Source: Morella rubra (Eukaryota > Streptophyta > Magnoliopsida > Fagales > Myricaceae). Taken from it: 64,000 nt of DNA. Positions within the stretch are counted from its first letter, which is position 1; every line of letters starts with the position of its first letter. The stretch is from positions 19,913,279 through 19,977,278 of the forward strand of contig CM025852.1 of assembly GCA_003952965.2 (NCBI GenBank), written 5' to 3'. Shown piece by piece: positions 35,245 through 46,469 of this stretch. A program made the translations under genes and the position numbers. Under the pieces are notes generated by a model. It was not told where the DNA came from. It ran no database searches and saw only the letters and a program-made list of their open reading frames with translations.

Positions 35245-37719
35245 ATGGCGAACGTTGGAGGTTCTTCGAGCGTGCTGCTAGGGTTCTTAAGGTGCCTGAG
35301 AGGCGTGAGGGCCGTTGGGGCCCTAGCCAACTGGTGGAACGGACTTTGAAGCCTTTTACACTGATATCATTTTCCTAGGGAAACCCGTTTTCGCCTTCCG
35401 TCTGCTAACGAGACGCCCTACACTGATGGAGTAAAGGGAGAAATGTGTTTCTTTGAGGCTCCATTGAAATCTGGGGTAAGATTTCCTCTCCCTCTTAGTG
35501 TTCGAAAAATTTTGAGGTCTTTGCGTTTGTGTCCGACTCAGATAGTCCCCAATGCTTGGAGGGTTTTAATGGGCTGTGCTGTTATGTGGCCGATGTATCT
35601 CGGGCTTGAATGCCAACTGTCATGAAGGAGTTCTGTGGTTCTATACACCCATTCGTTCTACCCAAGTTGATAGATTTTGGTATTTTCGTCCTCGCAATCA
35701 AGGGGTTTCCCCGATTACTTCTTACCCGGACACCAATAAGGGTTGGCACGATCGTTATTTTTTTATGTCTGGTGTTGGATGGGAGCGTTTCCCTGGCGAG
35801 GATCGTCAAAGTGAGTCTTCCCTGTGTTGGGCTTTTGGGTCCGTCCCAGACCAGTATAGGAGGGACATCAAGGGTCTTACTCCGTCGGAACAAGCTCATG
35901 TGGATGTCATTCTGGAAGTTGGTTCCATAGACTGGAACGCTTTGGTTTGTAGGGAAAATGAGGGTTGGTTAGGGTATACTATGTCCGAACCATCCCCTCC
36001 CCCTCTCCTCGTTCTGAGAGAAGTCCTCGCGGGCGTCTTCCACGTGAAGATTCGAGAAAAGAGTCTTCTCGCGTTTCAGTTGGGGGTACCAAACGGAGGA
36101 ATTCCCAAGAGGTTGAGGGTTCTTCTCATGGGCATTCCTCGAAGAAAAGAAGGGCATCTCCTCCTCCTGTGGTTTCGGAGGCTAAGGAAGAAGAGGCGGA
36201 GGAAGCTCCTTTGGCTCGTATGTCGTCGAAACGTGCGGCGAGTAACGGTGAGTGTTCTTCATCCGAAATCCTTGATTCATTTATTCATTAGTCGTGATTT
36301 TGTCGTGTTTGGTTATTTGTAGGTTTAGAGGATGTCTCTCCCATGTTGAGCCCTACTTCTGGGGTTCGCACGGAGATACCGGTTCCCGCAGTGAAGGTGA
36401 TTCGTGAGATTGGGACTCCTTCTTTCAGCATTTCATTGACGGCTCCTCCTGGTCAAGGTGAACTTCCTTCATCCTCTAGGATTTCTAATCTGCCGGGAAC
36501 CTTGACATCGGAGCGCTCAGAGGCTGACGAGGGGGATAGGCCCCTGGCTCCCGCGGCTTTCAGCACGCAGTATTGTTATCCGACTCCGCTTCTTCCGGTG
36601 GGTTAGATTTGCCGGAGGCTGCGGGTGGCGTCGAGGTGCATTCTGGCACGATTTCGTCCTCGGGAGCGCTGCCTTCCATCACTCCGTTGGTGATGGAAAC
36701 TCCCTTGGAGGAACCCCGCACATCTGGGGCGGTTGTTATTGGTGATTTCGGTATTTCGGCACTTGATTTGGCGAACGAGTCTACGATACCGGCAGTCGAT
36801 GTTGCAGGTGGCTCGCGGTCCTTTCCGTTCCTTCAGGTAAAGGTAAGGAACATGTTACTCGTTCATCTTCCTCAGGTGATGATGAGTCGGATTCTGAGCC
36901 CTCGGCATTACCTTCGTGGCGTTCGAGACCATATGCCCAACCTCTTTGAACGAGGAGATGATGGAAGATGCATTGCGAGCCCCTCGGCATGCAAAAATTG
37001 ACAGGCTCACGCGCAGTCTTTCTCATTGTGTGTCGTTGGTTGCCGCTCTTGATGCGGCGGAGTTGAAGCATGACGAGGAATTGGAATCTTCTCGCTTGAA
37101 GCTGCGAAAGCTTGAGGGTGACTTGGAGTCGCAGAGGAAACTGGTGGAGGAGTTGCGGACTGTGGCCCGTGGGACTCATCTTCAGATGCAAACGTATGAG
37201 GCCAGGGTGATGGACTTAGAACGTGACATTGCCTCTCGAGATACCGAAGTTGCTGAATTACGGCAGACTGTTGATGGGCTTGAGCAGGGGCGTGTAGATT
37301 TCGAACTTAGTCTATCTCGGGAGAAGGCGGAGCTTTTGCAACGTTTGAGCGATTCTTGCGCGTCTTCTTCGAAGAGAGAAGAGGCACTTCGAACCGAACT
37401 GGTGGGCCTTCGCCGTGCTATGCGTGAGGCTGCCGATTCATTTGCTGCCGAGAAGAGAGGTCTGGAGGAGGCTCGTACAGGTCTTACTCTCCATGTTGCC
37501 GAGTTATCGGCAGTGCCTGCTTTTCCTGGCGATCCTGCGGTTTTGGCGCGCAGATGTATCGGCGTGGCTATGGCCGTGTTAGAAGTAGCTTATCTGAGGG
37601 AAGGAAGTCGTTTCCAAGTCCGTAAAGAAGGGCGCGGTAAGGAGATTTACGAGAGGCTGGTGGAGACTTTAGGGACTCGCGGCATCCACCTTCCTCCAGG
37701 AGGGGACGAAACATTGTGA
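35245..37719 (+). pseudogene. Antisense ORF of the retrotransposon, full-length copy
   Basis: Same start and Transposase_28-like region as the unit 1 copy (RSTQVDRFWYFRPRNQG at about 35657, SEQAHVDVILEVGSIDW at about 35887), with partly different indels. The small intron is conserved (GTGAGT near 36247 to TGTAG near 36322). The part not duplicated continues through a Ser/Gly-rich region to a clean 267-codon frame (36916-37719). This is a long coiled coil, with heptad-like stretches such as KLRKLEGDLESQRKLVEELR and REEALRTELVGLRRAMREA, ending at TGA 37717-37719. It is antisense to gag-pol and convergent with integrase. Function is unknown. Frameshifts suggest it is non-functional as a whole. 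Confidence 0.55.
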
Positions 37720-38560
37720 TTTTGGTTGATCTGTTTTGATTTGAGTTATACCTGTGAATTGCTATTGACGATTTGTACCTCGTCGTTTTATTGTTCATGT
37801 TTATTTCTTTGAATAGTAATTATATTTGGTGACCATATGTAATTACATCTGATGACTCTTTGTAATTGGGAGATTTAGGGATCTTTTTAGTTTGGATCCG
37901 TGGATGCGAATGGAAACCTTAGTTCTCCTTAGTTCGTAAATGTGATAAGGAACCAAAGTTCTCTAGCCGAGGTTCTCCGAATTTATCATATTGCCGAGGG
38001 GATTGGGAACCTTAGTTCTGAGTCCTTGAGTGCGACCTTTGTGATGCGACTGGGAACCGAGGTTCTCCGAGGTCGTCTTAGCGCTTTAGTTCGCCTAAGT
38101 CCTTGAATGCGACTGGGAACCGAGGTGGTCGTCTTTGGGAACCTTAGTTCGCCTAAGTCCTTGAAGACTGGGAGGTTCTCCGAGGTCATCTTAGCGGGGG
38201 ACTGGGAACCTTAGTTCGCTTAAGTCCTTGAATGCGACTGGGAACCGAGGTTCTCCGAGGTCGTCTTAGCGTCGGGGGACTGGGAACCTTAGTTCGCCTA
38301 AGTCCTTGAATGCGACTGGGAACCGAGGTTCTCCGAGGTCGTCTTAGCGTCGGGGGACTGGGAACCTTAGTTCGCCTAAGTCCTTGAATGCGACTGGGAA
38401 CCGAGGTTCTCCGAGGTCGTCTTACTAGGTTTCTTCCTTTCGTTTGGCGATTGGTTCTTTGAAGAGAACTCTTCAGATTTTCCTTTGATAAAAAACGGTA
38501 GTGCAAAACATGAAATCATAATATCCGTGTAAACATGTGAAGACAAACAATAAGGGGGTG
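37720..38560. other. Convergent spacer between the antisense ORF and integrase
   Basis: The antisense ORF (+) ends at 37719 and integrase (-) ends at 38561. This spacer has no gene and holds a 78-bp tandem array (38000-38426). Confidence 0.6.
38000..38426. repeat. 78-bp tandem repeat array
   Basis: The unit starts GGGAACCTTAGTTCGCCTAA and includes GAACCGAGGTTCTCCGAGG. Clear 78-bp spacing is seen between 38282 and 38360. There are about five units, with the left ones shortened or degenerate. The inner GGAACCGAGGTTC is near-palindromic. It lies in the spacer between convergent ORFs of the retrotransposon. Confidence 0.88.
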
Positions 38561-40005
38561 TTACGCATAGTACTTTCTAAGGTACATCGAGTTCCATGGA
38601 TATTGTAGTGCTTTTCCTTGGAGATTTTCTAAGTAGTATGTTCCTGGTCGCTTGGCTTCGGTGACGCGATACGGACCTTCCCAGTTTGGATGGAGCTTAC
38701 CTTGTTGTGGGTCTTTGGTCCCTGGTAACACCTTTTTGAGGACTAAATCTCCGGGGATGAAGTGGCGGGGTCTGACCTTGGCGTTGTAGTAATTCGCAAC
38801 TTTCTGTTTGTATACTTCCATTCTGAGCGCTGCTTCTTCCCTTCTTCCTTCTAGTAAATCGAGATCCAGCTTTTTTCCTTCTTCATTGTTCTCCGGGGTG
38901 AACATCATTACTCGTGGGGAGAGAGCCCCGATTTCGACCGGGATTACTGCTTCGGTTCCATAAGTGAGGGCGAACGCGTTTCTCCAGTGGCTGTTCTGAC
39001 AGTCGTGCGATATGCCCATAGGACTCCGGGTAGTTCTTCCACCCATAAACTCTTATGATCGTCGAGCTTTGTCTTGATAAGCTTCAGTAATGATCGGTTT
39101 GCCAGTTCTACTTGGCCATTAGCTTGTGGGTAATACAGGAGATGAGTAATGGTTCTCGATGTTGAGTTCCTTACAGAATCCCTGAAAATCCTTGTTGTCG
39201 AATTGTTTGCCATTGTCAGAGATTATGACCCGAGGTAGCCCGAAGCGACAAATAATATTTTTCCAAACGAACTTCCGGACATTTTGCTCAGTAATCTTTG
39301 CTAGTGGTTCGGCTTCTACCCATTTGTGAAGTAGTCGATGGCGACGATCAGAAATTTCAACTGTCTTTGTCCTATCGGGAAAGGCCCGAGGATGTCAATT
39401 CCCCACTGCATGAAAGGGTATGGAGAGCTTACGATCGTCATTTTTTCCGCCGGGGCGTTTATGAGGTTGGCGAACCTTTGGCATTTTTCGCATTTCCGCA
39501 CTACATTTTCCGCGTCGGCATGTAAAGTGGGCCAAAAGAAACCAGCTCGGACTACTTTTTGAGCTAGTGCGCGCACTCCTGAGTGGTTCCCGCAAATCCC
39601 CTCATGTACTTCACGGAGGGCGTAGTCTGCTTCTCGAGCGTTAAGGCAGCGTAATAGTGGTTGGGAGAGACTCCGACGGTATAAATTCCCATCTATGATG
39701 GTATATCGTGGTGCTATCCTTTTGAATTTCTGCTTCTGTTGTTTATCTACTTCGAGGTTTTCTTCCTGTAGTGTTTTCATGATCGGTAACCGCCAATCGC
39801 CAAGTTCTACTTCATCAACCGTTCGGACCTCGGATATGATTCCAATGGATTGTACGACGCCTCGTCCTTTGAACGTCACCGCGGCTCCTGATACTTCGGT
39901 AGCTAACGCATTAGCTCGGCCGTTTTGATCACGAGGGATGTGTTGGATTTCAAGGGCTTCGAAGCGTTCTTTTACTTCTAAGGCGCGTTTCAAGTAGGCT
40001 ACCAT
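38561..40005 (-). pseudogene. Retrotransposon integrase region
   Basis: On the minus strand, 40005-39316 is one open frame. After the RNase H-integrase linker it holds an H2C2 zinc-binding motif (HEGICGNHSG ... CEKCQRF) and the start of the catalytic core (QWGIDILGPFPIG, first Asp). The core continues in 39213-38944 (YYPQANGQVELANRSLLK, catalytic Glu region), and the C-terminal part lies in 39046-38561 (PGDLVLKKVLP ... NWEGPYRV). Frame changes near 39320-39210 and 39050-38990 break it, so no functional integrase is encoded here. Confidence 0.85.
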
Positions 40006-40042
40006 CCTTTCATCTCGGCTTCAAAACTTCCAGTAATTTGTC

Positions 40043-40622
40043 CTACCACCAATTGGGAGTCATTGTACACACGAAGATATTTTCCCTGAGTATCTCCGCA
40101 GTAAGTAATTTGGCTATGAGGGCTTCGTATTCTGCCTCATTGTTTGTGGGGGAGTATTCTAACTTGATCCCGAATTCGATGCGTTCTTCCTCGGGTATTT
40201 CGATGACCATCCCTATTCCGCCGGCTTCATGAGTAGATGATCCATCCACAAAAATTTGCCACCATTTCGGCTCAAGAGCCTCTTCTTGACATACTAACGT
40301 GGTGAATTCGGTGATAAAATCGGCTATCGCTTGTCCTTTGATGGTGGTTCGAGGCCGATATTCTATGTCAAATTCACCGAGTTCTACTGACCATTTGACT
40401 AATCTTCCCGATGCGTCCGATTTTTCCCAAGGTTTGTCTTAACGGGTGATCTGTCAGGACAACGATGGAGTGAGCTTGGAAATAGGGTCTGAGTTTTCTT
40501 GCCGAGATGATGACAGCTAACGCCAACTTGTCGATGTTGGGATATTGAGGTTCGGCTCCTTGCAGGGCTTTGCTCACATAATATACAGGTCGTTGTATGC
40601 CGTTGTCATCTCTTATGAGCAC
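40043..40622 (-). pseudogene. Retrotransposon RNase H region
   Basis: The connection segment with RPVYYVSKALQGAE and VVLTDHPLRQTL lies at 40622-40374. The RNase H core (MDGSST, GIGMVIE, NNEAEYEALIAKL) lies at 40249-40043. It sits between RT and integrase as expected for Ty3/gypsy. Frame changes separate it from both neighbours. Confidence 0.82.
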
Positions 40623-40627
40623 TGTAC

Positions 40628-41778
40628 TTACTGCGCGTTAGAAATAGCGAGATAAAGGTAGAGTGTTTCTCCTGGTTCGGGGGAGCTGAGAAGCGGTGGA
40701 TTCGCCAAGTACTTCTTAAGTTCTTCAAAAGCCCCTTGATACTCTTCCGTCCATTTGAAGGTCTTCCAGACTGTTTTGAAAAATGGCAAGCATTTGTCTG
40801 TAGCTCGGGAGACGAACCTGTTGAGCGCTGCTATACGTCCTGTGAGTCGTTGCATTTCTTTGACATTCTTAGGTGGTTGCATGTCCAGATGGCCTTGATT
40901 TTCTCTGGGTTGGCTTCGATTCCTCGCTGAGATATAAGGAATCCTAAAAATTTTCCCGATGAGACTCCGAAGGCACATTTTGCTGGATTCAGGCGCATCT
41001 TATATTTGCGGAGTACGTCAAAAGCTTCGGAAAGATCAGTGATGTGATTCCTTGATTCTCGTGTCTTTACCAGCAAGTCGTCTACGTAGACTTCCATGTT
41101 TGCCCTATCTGCTTCTAGAACATCAGGTTGACTAACCTTTGATACGTTGCTCCAGCATTTTTCAGCCGAAGGGCATTACTTGATAGCAATAAGTGTCCTG
41201 GTCCGTTGTGAAAGCAGTGCATTCTTGATCGGTTTGTGCATCTTGATCTGTTGTATCCGGAGAAAGCGTCCATGAAGCTGAGGAGCTAGTGCCCTACGAA
41301 TCAACAAGAATCAATTCTCGGGAGAGGGTAGCAATCTTTCGGGCAGGCTTTGTTTAGGTCGGTATAATCCACACACATCCTCCATTTTCATTTGCTTTTT
41401 TCACCATGACCACGTTTGCCAACCAGCCGGGGTAGTTGACTTCTCTGATAAATCGAGATTTGAGTAATTTCCCTACTTCCTCTGAATTGCTTGGCTTCTC
41501 TCTGGGCGAAGCTTCTCTTACGCTGTATGACCGGTTTGACTTCGGGCGTATATTTAGCCTATGAGTAATGACCTTAGGATCTATTCCGGCATATCCTCAT
41601 GCGACCATGCGAAGACCTCACTGTTTGCTCGGAGAAATTCCATGAGGCATCTTTTTGAATCTTCAGACAAGTGGGCGCTGAGTTTTACTATTCGTTCCTT
41701 TGAGTCTGCCCAGAGGGATATTTCCTCCAACGGTTCTACTGGTTGTGCTCGAAACTCTTCTCGATGTTCTATGGCCAT
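40628..41778 (-). pseudogene. Retrotransposon reverse transcriptase region
   Basis: The linker FLRANSEVFAWSHEDMPE (41778-41581) is the usual sequence before RT in these elements. The region 41480-41290 encodes a CVDYTDLNKACPKD-type block. The catalytic VYVDDLLVKT lies at about 41091-41062. The region after it (RLNPAKCAFGVSSGKFLGF) is followed by a thumb-like segment to 40628. Several frameshifts and a short rearrangement near 41270-41330 inactivate it. Confidence 0.85.
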
Positions 41779-41783
41779 GGTTT

Positions 41784-42287
41784 CTACAGTACTTGGGTAT
41801 CCGAGAGATAGCAGTTTCTTGCTAGCTTTTGATCCCCTCTTGCTTCTCCTATTCCTGATCTGGTTGGAAATTTCATCTTTAAGTGATAAGTTGATACTAC
41901 AGCACGTAGGCGATTCAGAGTAACCCGTCCTATAATAGCGTTGTAAGAAGACTCTCCTTTAAGAATTAAAAACTTTACGGAGAGCGAGGCTTCGAGTGGG
42001 GGTTCTCCGACGGTGAATGGCAATTCTTTTATTCCTAGGCTGAATACTTCGTGACCAGTGAACCCAGTGAGTCGGGTACTTTCTTTTCTCAATGCTTCTC
42101 TTCCTAGCTTCATCTGGTCATACGCAGTGGTGTACAAAATATCGGCGGAGCTTCCGGTGTCGATGAGTATGCGCCTGATCTTGTAATTTCCTATCAGAGC
42201 GTCGATCACCAAGGCGTCGTCATGCGGATATTTGATTCCCACCGTATCTTCTAGCGTGAACATGATGGGTTTTTCTTCCTTTATCAT
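41784..42287 (-). pseudogene. Retrotransposon aspartic protease region
   Basis: This 167-codon minus frame carries the retropepsin active-site motif LIDTGSSADIL (Asp at about 42161), followed by LTGFTGHEVF and SYNAIIGRVTLNRLRAV, typical of plant gypsy proteases. The frame is open here, but its borders with gag and RT are frameshifted. Confidence 0.88.
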
Positions 42288-42599
42288 CGAAAGCCGAGGT
42301 CCGCTGTTTACTTTTGCGACAAGTAGTCGCCTTGCGTAGGTTTTCCTTGAAGATTTAGACGACCCTCCTGTTGCGATGCCTCCAAAAATGACCCTGATTT
42401 CGCCTATAGCTCTGGGCGGCGAGCGTCGTTCCTCAGTCTTTCCCTCTGTCGTGGAACTTCATTTTGATTTTGCCAAGGTGATCTCTCGTTTCTTCAGTAG
42501 GGTCTGAAGCGCTAGTGCTCCGGGGTTCTTGGATCTTTTCGGAAAGGTTCTTCTAAGTCTGGCCCTTAATCTGTTTGTAAATGACCCGATCTTTCGTAT

Positions 42600-43516
42600 C
42601 GGATTCCTAATCATGGTTCATAACCTTTCGTAGAATTCCACCTTATTATGGGATGCCTAGCGGGAGCTCCTTCTTTTCTTCTTTTGGCCGATATTCCACT
42701 TTGATCAGTGACTTGTTGCTGGCAGGCAGTCATCATGTCTTTAGCATTCATATACTTTTGCACTTTTTCCATGAATTCCCCGAAGGTTTCGGGAGGTTTC
42801 TTTCTTAGGGAGAAAGAAAACCTTCCGTCGGCTACAAACCAATGATAGAGTCGCCAAGTCACAAGTAGGCAACTAACAAGAAGAGCTATGCCAAACGACC
42901 GCGGCGGAGCTAAGCTCTCCAGCTCTATAACCTCAGGAATGGCATCAGTGCTATGGGAGGAGATAAGAGCTGGCCTTTGAGACCAAAATATTTTCGATTT
43001 GATATCCAGTCCATCTGCGAACGATAACCTTCCAAGTGATCGAGTGGATCGGTTGCTCCCGTATACTTGTCAACCACTGGCATGCGGAATTTGGAGGGTA
43101 ACCGGACCTCCAAAATATTTGGAGTGAATGGGGATTCCACTTGGTGCATCATATTTTCCAAGGACGATGGTGGTGGTTTGTCCACCTTTTGTCTCATCCG
43201 TCCCAACTCTGCTAGGACTTCTTCTAATCTAGCGTTGACTCTGTCAGTTCCTTCATTCGTCCAGGTGGGGAATGTGAGCCTCTTCCATGTTGCTGAGTAT
43301 GAACTTCTTCGTCATGTTTTTCTGGTATCGATATTTGCGGCATGCGGGCTTCTCTAGCGTACCTTCCTGGCATGGATGTTTCCCCCGGTTGTCCGTGTTA
43401 GTGTGAGATTCGTGAACAGTTTCTACTAAGCCTTCCATCACTCGTGAAGGGGGCTCCCGGAATGGTTCTGGATTGCCTCCTGTCTTCCTCTTGCCTTTAC
43501 TCTTGGTGATCACCAT
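42600..43516 (-). pseudogene. Retrotransposon gag region
   Basis: It starts with ATG 43516 (MVITKSKGKRKTGG), 49 bp after the 5' LTR. The gag-type block PSKFRMPVVDKYTGATDP then DHLEGYRSQM lies in 43206-42925, and FGEFMEKVQKYMNAKD follows in 42862-42611. Deletions and frame changes occur around 43250 and 42925-42860. No intact CCHC knuckle was seen. Confidence 0.8.
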
Positions 43517-43540
43517 AAACCTTTTATCAAGAGAACGTAA

Positions 43541-43564
43541 ACATTTCCCACAGACGGCACCAAC
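43541..43564 (-). promoter_or_regulatory. Primer-binding-site-like sequence
   Basis: Directly inside the 5' LTR (right LTR) the minus strand reads GT, then TGGTGCCGTCTGTGGG. The TGG start two bases after the LTR is where the tRNA primer site is expected. I could not match it to a specific tRNA. Confidence 0.6.
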
Positions 43565-44090
43565 TGATAAATCAATTGGTTTATGGTCAATACGTCAGAG
43601 TAAATGCAGATTGATCTTCCCGTTTCTTTCCCTGTAAAACAATAAAGGACCCCAGGTTCCGAGGTGTGGAACCTCCAAAGCTTAAGTCAGTCTCCTATTT
43701 TTATACGAGTTTTGCTATTTTATCACATCAGAAATCACTTACATGTTCTCATCATTAGCTTCTCTTTTTATAGTGCTTTGCCCATGTCCCTCTCTTTTCC
43801 TCTAGCCGGGATTTTAGCGGGTAGTTCTTGTCCCTGTTAGGTCGGCTCTATGATATTCTCTCCACCTTTTTTCCACGGTTATTCGTAACTGCTACGGGTA
43901 TAGTGAGAACGTGGTGCCGTGGCTTATCGTGGGCTGTTAGGTAACTGTTTGCGGCATATGTAGTGATTTTCTCTTTTTGGGAAATATGCGACATGGGTTA
44001 GGTTGTAACTGTTGGGCTTTTGAAAGACGTAATCATATTTTTGGGCCCAAATTGGTTTGGGCTGGATGTGATCCAGTATTGGAACCATCA
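43565..44090 (-). repeat. LTR c (right, 5' LTR in element orientation)
   Basis: 526 bp, starting TGATAAATCAATTGG and ending ATTGGAACCATCA, followed by the target duplication CTTTG. A minus-strand TATA box (CTATAAAAAGAGA, about 43762-43773) should drive the genomic transcript. It differs from LTR a at scattered positions, so the insertion is not brand new. Confidence 0.92.
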
Positions 44091-44095
44091 CTTTG

Positions 44096-44896
44096 AAATT
44101 TCTTGGTACATGATAATTTGATTGTTAGGCCAAAAATTAGATAACTCTTGATTGATTCTTATTAAGATTTTTTATAATTTTTATTCGCATTGTCTGGTAC
44201 AATTTGAAAAAAGATAAACATGACAATATGTACATCCTACCATACAATTCGAAATTATAGAGGATCCTAATTCAATCGGTTTGTACAACTTATTTAAACA
44301 ATTCAAGTTCTGAGATCTGGTTGTAGTAAGTCTAGGTTTCTAATCTTTTAGCATGATGATGATGATGAACAAAATAAAATTAGGAAGTTTAACTCAAGCT
44401 AGCTCTCGTTATTACAATTTAAAAAGTGGCTATTCTCACGGAAGTTTAATTGTTTACATAATTTTTGTTACAAAATTAGGAATTTTTTTTTTTTACTTTT
44501 CGAAAGATGTTTTCGGATAGGGTAATGTAGTGTCAAAGAGTCAAGATGTAAATGGAGTTACATATATAGTCCAACCGCGTGTCACTCTCAACATTCCACA
44601 TGCATGGTTTCGAACGGAACATGTTTGAAATTGAGAGGCGTAGTCATGATGGGGGTGACATTGTCTATAGAATGGGAGTTATAACTTTGGTCTGCAGGTT
44701 ATATTAATCGTGCTAATTAATTTGGTTAGTAATTAATATTTATTGGATGTAGTTTATTTAGGTACTGTGGAACCCTCTTTGTTTTCCCCTTAAAAAAAAA
44801 AAGGAAATCATTAGGTTTTTCCATGTACTAAATCAAACTATAGGTCTATAATTTCTATAACATTGTATTGTTCAAGTTACAAAAGATAAGTGTAGT
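44096..44896. other. Spacer between the LTR element and CACTA element 1
   Basis: AT-rich, with T-runs near 44487 and A-runs near 44790. No gene or element recognised. Confidence 0.5.
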
Positions 44897-45856
44897 CACT
44901 ACAACAAAAATTGGTTTTTGGGACGGAATCTTTCCGTCGCCCTAAATGTCCCAACAATCTCGTTACAAAAGGTTTTTTTGGGATGAAAATGTTGTTCCAT
45001 CCCAAAAAGTACATTTCCTTGACAAGAAGGCTTCCGTCCCACAATCAAATTATCATTCGAACCCTTTCAAACGGACAGTTGAGGATTATGTTCGAACATC
45101 TTTTGACGGAAAATATAAATTCATTTGATAGGCAAATTAACGTTTGAACCACTATAAAAATTTTATGTTCGATATTTCGAATATCGTTCCAACACTATAA
45201 AATGGAACGTCTGTAGCCGTTCTTAATGAGTTACAACGTTTCACGTGATAAACATTTGGACGGTTTCGGACATAAACGGAAAAAAAGTTTGAACATTTTT
45301 CTGACGTTCCAACGGATATCGTTAAATCTGTTCGATATAACGATCGAGGAATAAAAAATTAGCTGTTCAAACATGTTATGAACAGAAACAAGAAACGTTA
45401 GAATAAGGTTCGAACGTAGGGGAGGCATGTTATATTTTGAACGCTAAAATTAACGTTGGAACGGACTTTTTTTAATTAAAAAATTGCTAGAAAATTATAT
45501 AAAAAAAATTATTAACAAAATGTACAATTAAATAATTAATCATAATATTGGAAATAATTAAATATAATACACAATAAAAAAATAATCTATCTTGACTGTC
45601 GCATGCATCCGACTCTGCATGCATCCTTTTCTTCCTAAATTAGAAATTGTAATCAATATAACACTTAAATAATTGACAAAAATAATCATTAAAAAAAAGT
45701 TAGTTAAATAAAAATATATATATAACTTACCTATACATCTACTTGATGTTGTTTTTGGCACTGAAGGTGATCCAATATCAGAGTAGGAAAAGCTAAGGCC
45801 TCAGACAGGGCAAATGCAGGTGAAGGATTATATCTAACACATAACACTGACCGTAC

Positions 45857-46469
45857 GTATTGGGATCTATCGAACACGTTCAAAACATTTTTTTATTTGT
45901 TAGTAAAATTAGAAGTTTTACATTATGCACAACAAATCTAAATTTAAGGCATTGGGCCTAAAATGGATTTGCATCACTGTAACAATATTAACATCACAGG
46001 AAACTAATGGAGAGAATAACAAAAGTTGATACAACATTTTCCAAACCAGCAACTTTCATTGTATGAAAAGAAATAGAGAGCAATACTCTGGTCAGTAAGG
46101 CCGAACTTCTAAAAATCTTTTAGTCACACATCATACCTATAAAGCAGTTCTTTGCATGTTCTAGTTTGGAAGGAAAGAACTGCTTTTAGGTCAAATGTGT
46201 GGCCAAAAGGTTTTTAGAAGTCCAGCCCTACTAACTAGAGTATTGCTCTCTATTTCTTTCCATACAATGAAAGATGCTGGTTTGAAAAATGTTGTATCAG
46301 CTTTTGTTATTCTCTCGATTAGTTTCATATGCATTTTAATATTGTTATTGTGATGCAAATCTATTTGAGGCCCAATACCTCAAATTTAGATTTGTCATGC
46401 ATAATGCAAAACTTCTAATTTTTCTAACAAAATAAAAAATATTTGAATACGTTCGAACGACTACAATAC
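45857..46469. repeat. Long palindrome (foldback) inside CACTA element 1
   Basis: Two arms of about 300 bp (45857 to about 46155 and about 46172-46469) are inverted copies separated by fewer than 20 bp (the loop is around GCATGTTCTAGTTTGGAAG). Shared landmarks are AAATAGAGAGCAATACTCT on the left with its complement on the right, and AAGCAGTTCTTT beside the loop with AAAGAACTGCTT. A transcript would form a long, near-perfect hairpin. Confidence 0.88.

Larger units (their letters stand above)
31686..36541. repeat. Tandem duplication unit 2
   Basis: Direct repeat of 26818-31663. It is followed without a break by the unduplicated rest of the antisense ORF (from 36542), so this unit sits in its original context on the right, while unit 1 sits in its original context on the left. 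Small indels distinguish the units throughout. Confidence 0.9.
26963..44090 (-). mobile_element. Ty3/gypsy-type LTR retrotransposon, partially tandem-duplicated
   Basis: The 5-bp target duplication CTTTG flanks the element at 26958-26962 and 44091-44095. Terminal LTRs are 26963-27487 and 43565-44090, with TG...CA ends. On the minus strand the order is LTR, primer-site-like TGGTGCCGTCTGTGGG, gag, protease, RT, RNase H, integrase, antisense ORF, two F-box-like genes, purine tract GAATGGGGGGACTC, LTR. Integrase after RNase H marks the gypsy order. Large size and an antisense ORF suggest a Tat/Ogre-like lineage (inference). An extra 4.87-kb unit inflates the length to 17.1 kb from about 12.3 kb. 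The coding frames carry several frameshifts, so this copy is probably non-autonomous. Confidence 0.88.

Noticed and set aside
38000..38426. Regular repeat array resembling CRISPR spacing
   Set aside because: Units are 78-bp direct tandem repeats without unique spacers, in a plant retrotransposon.
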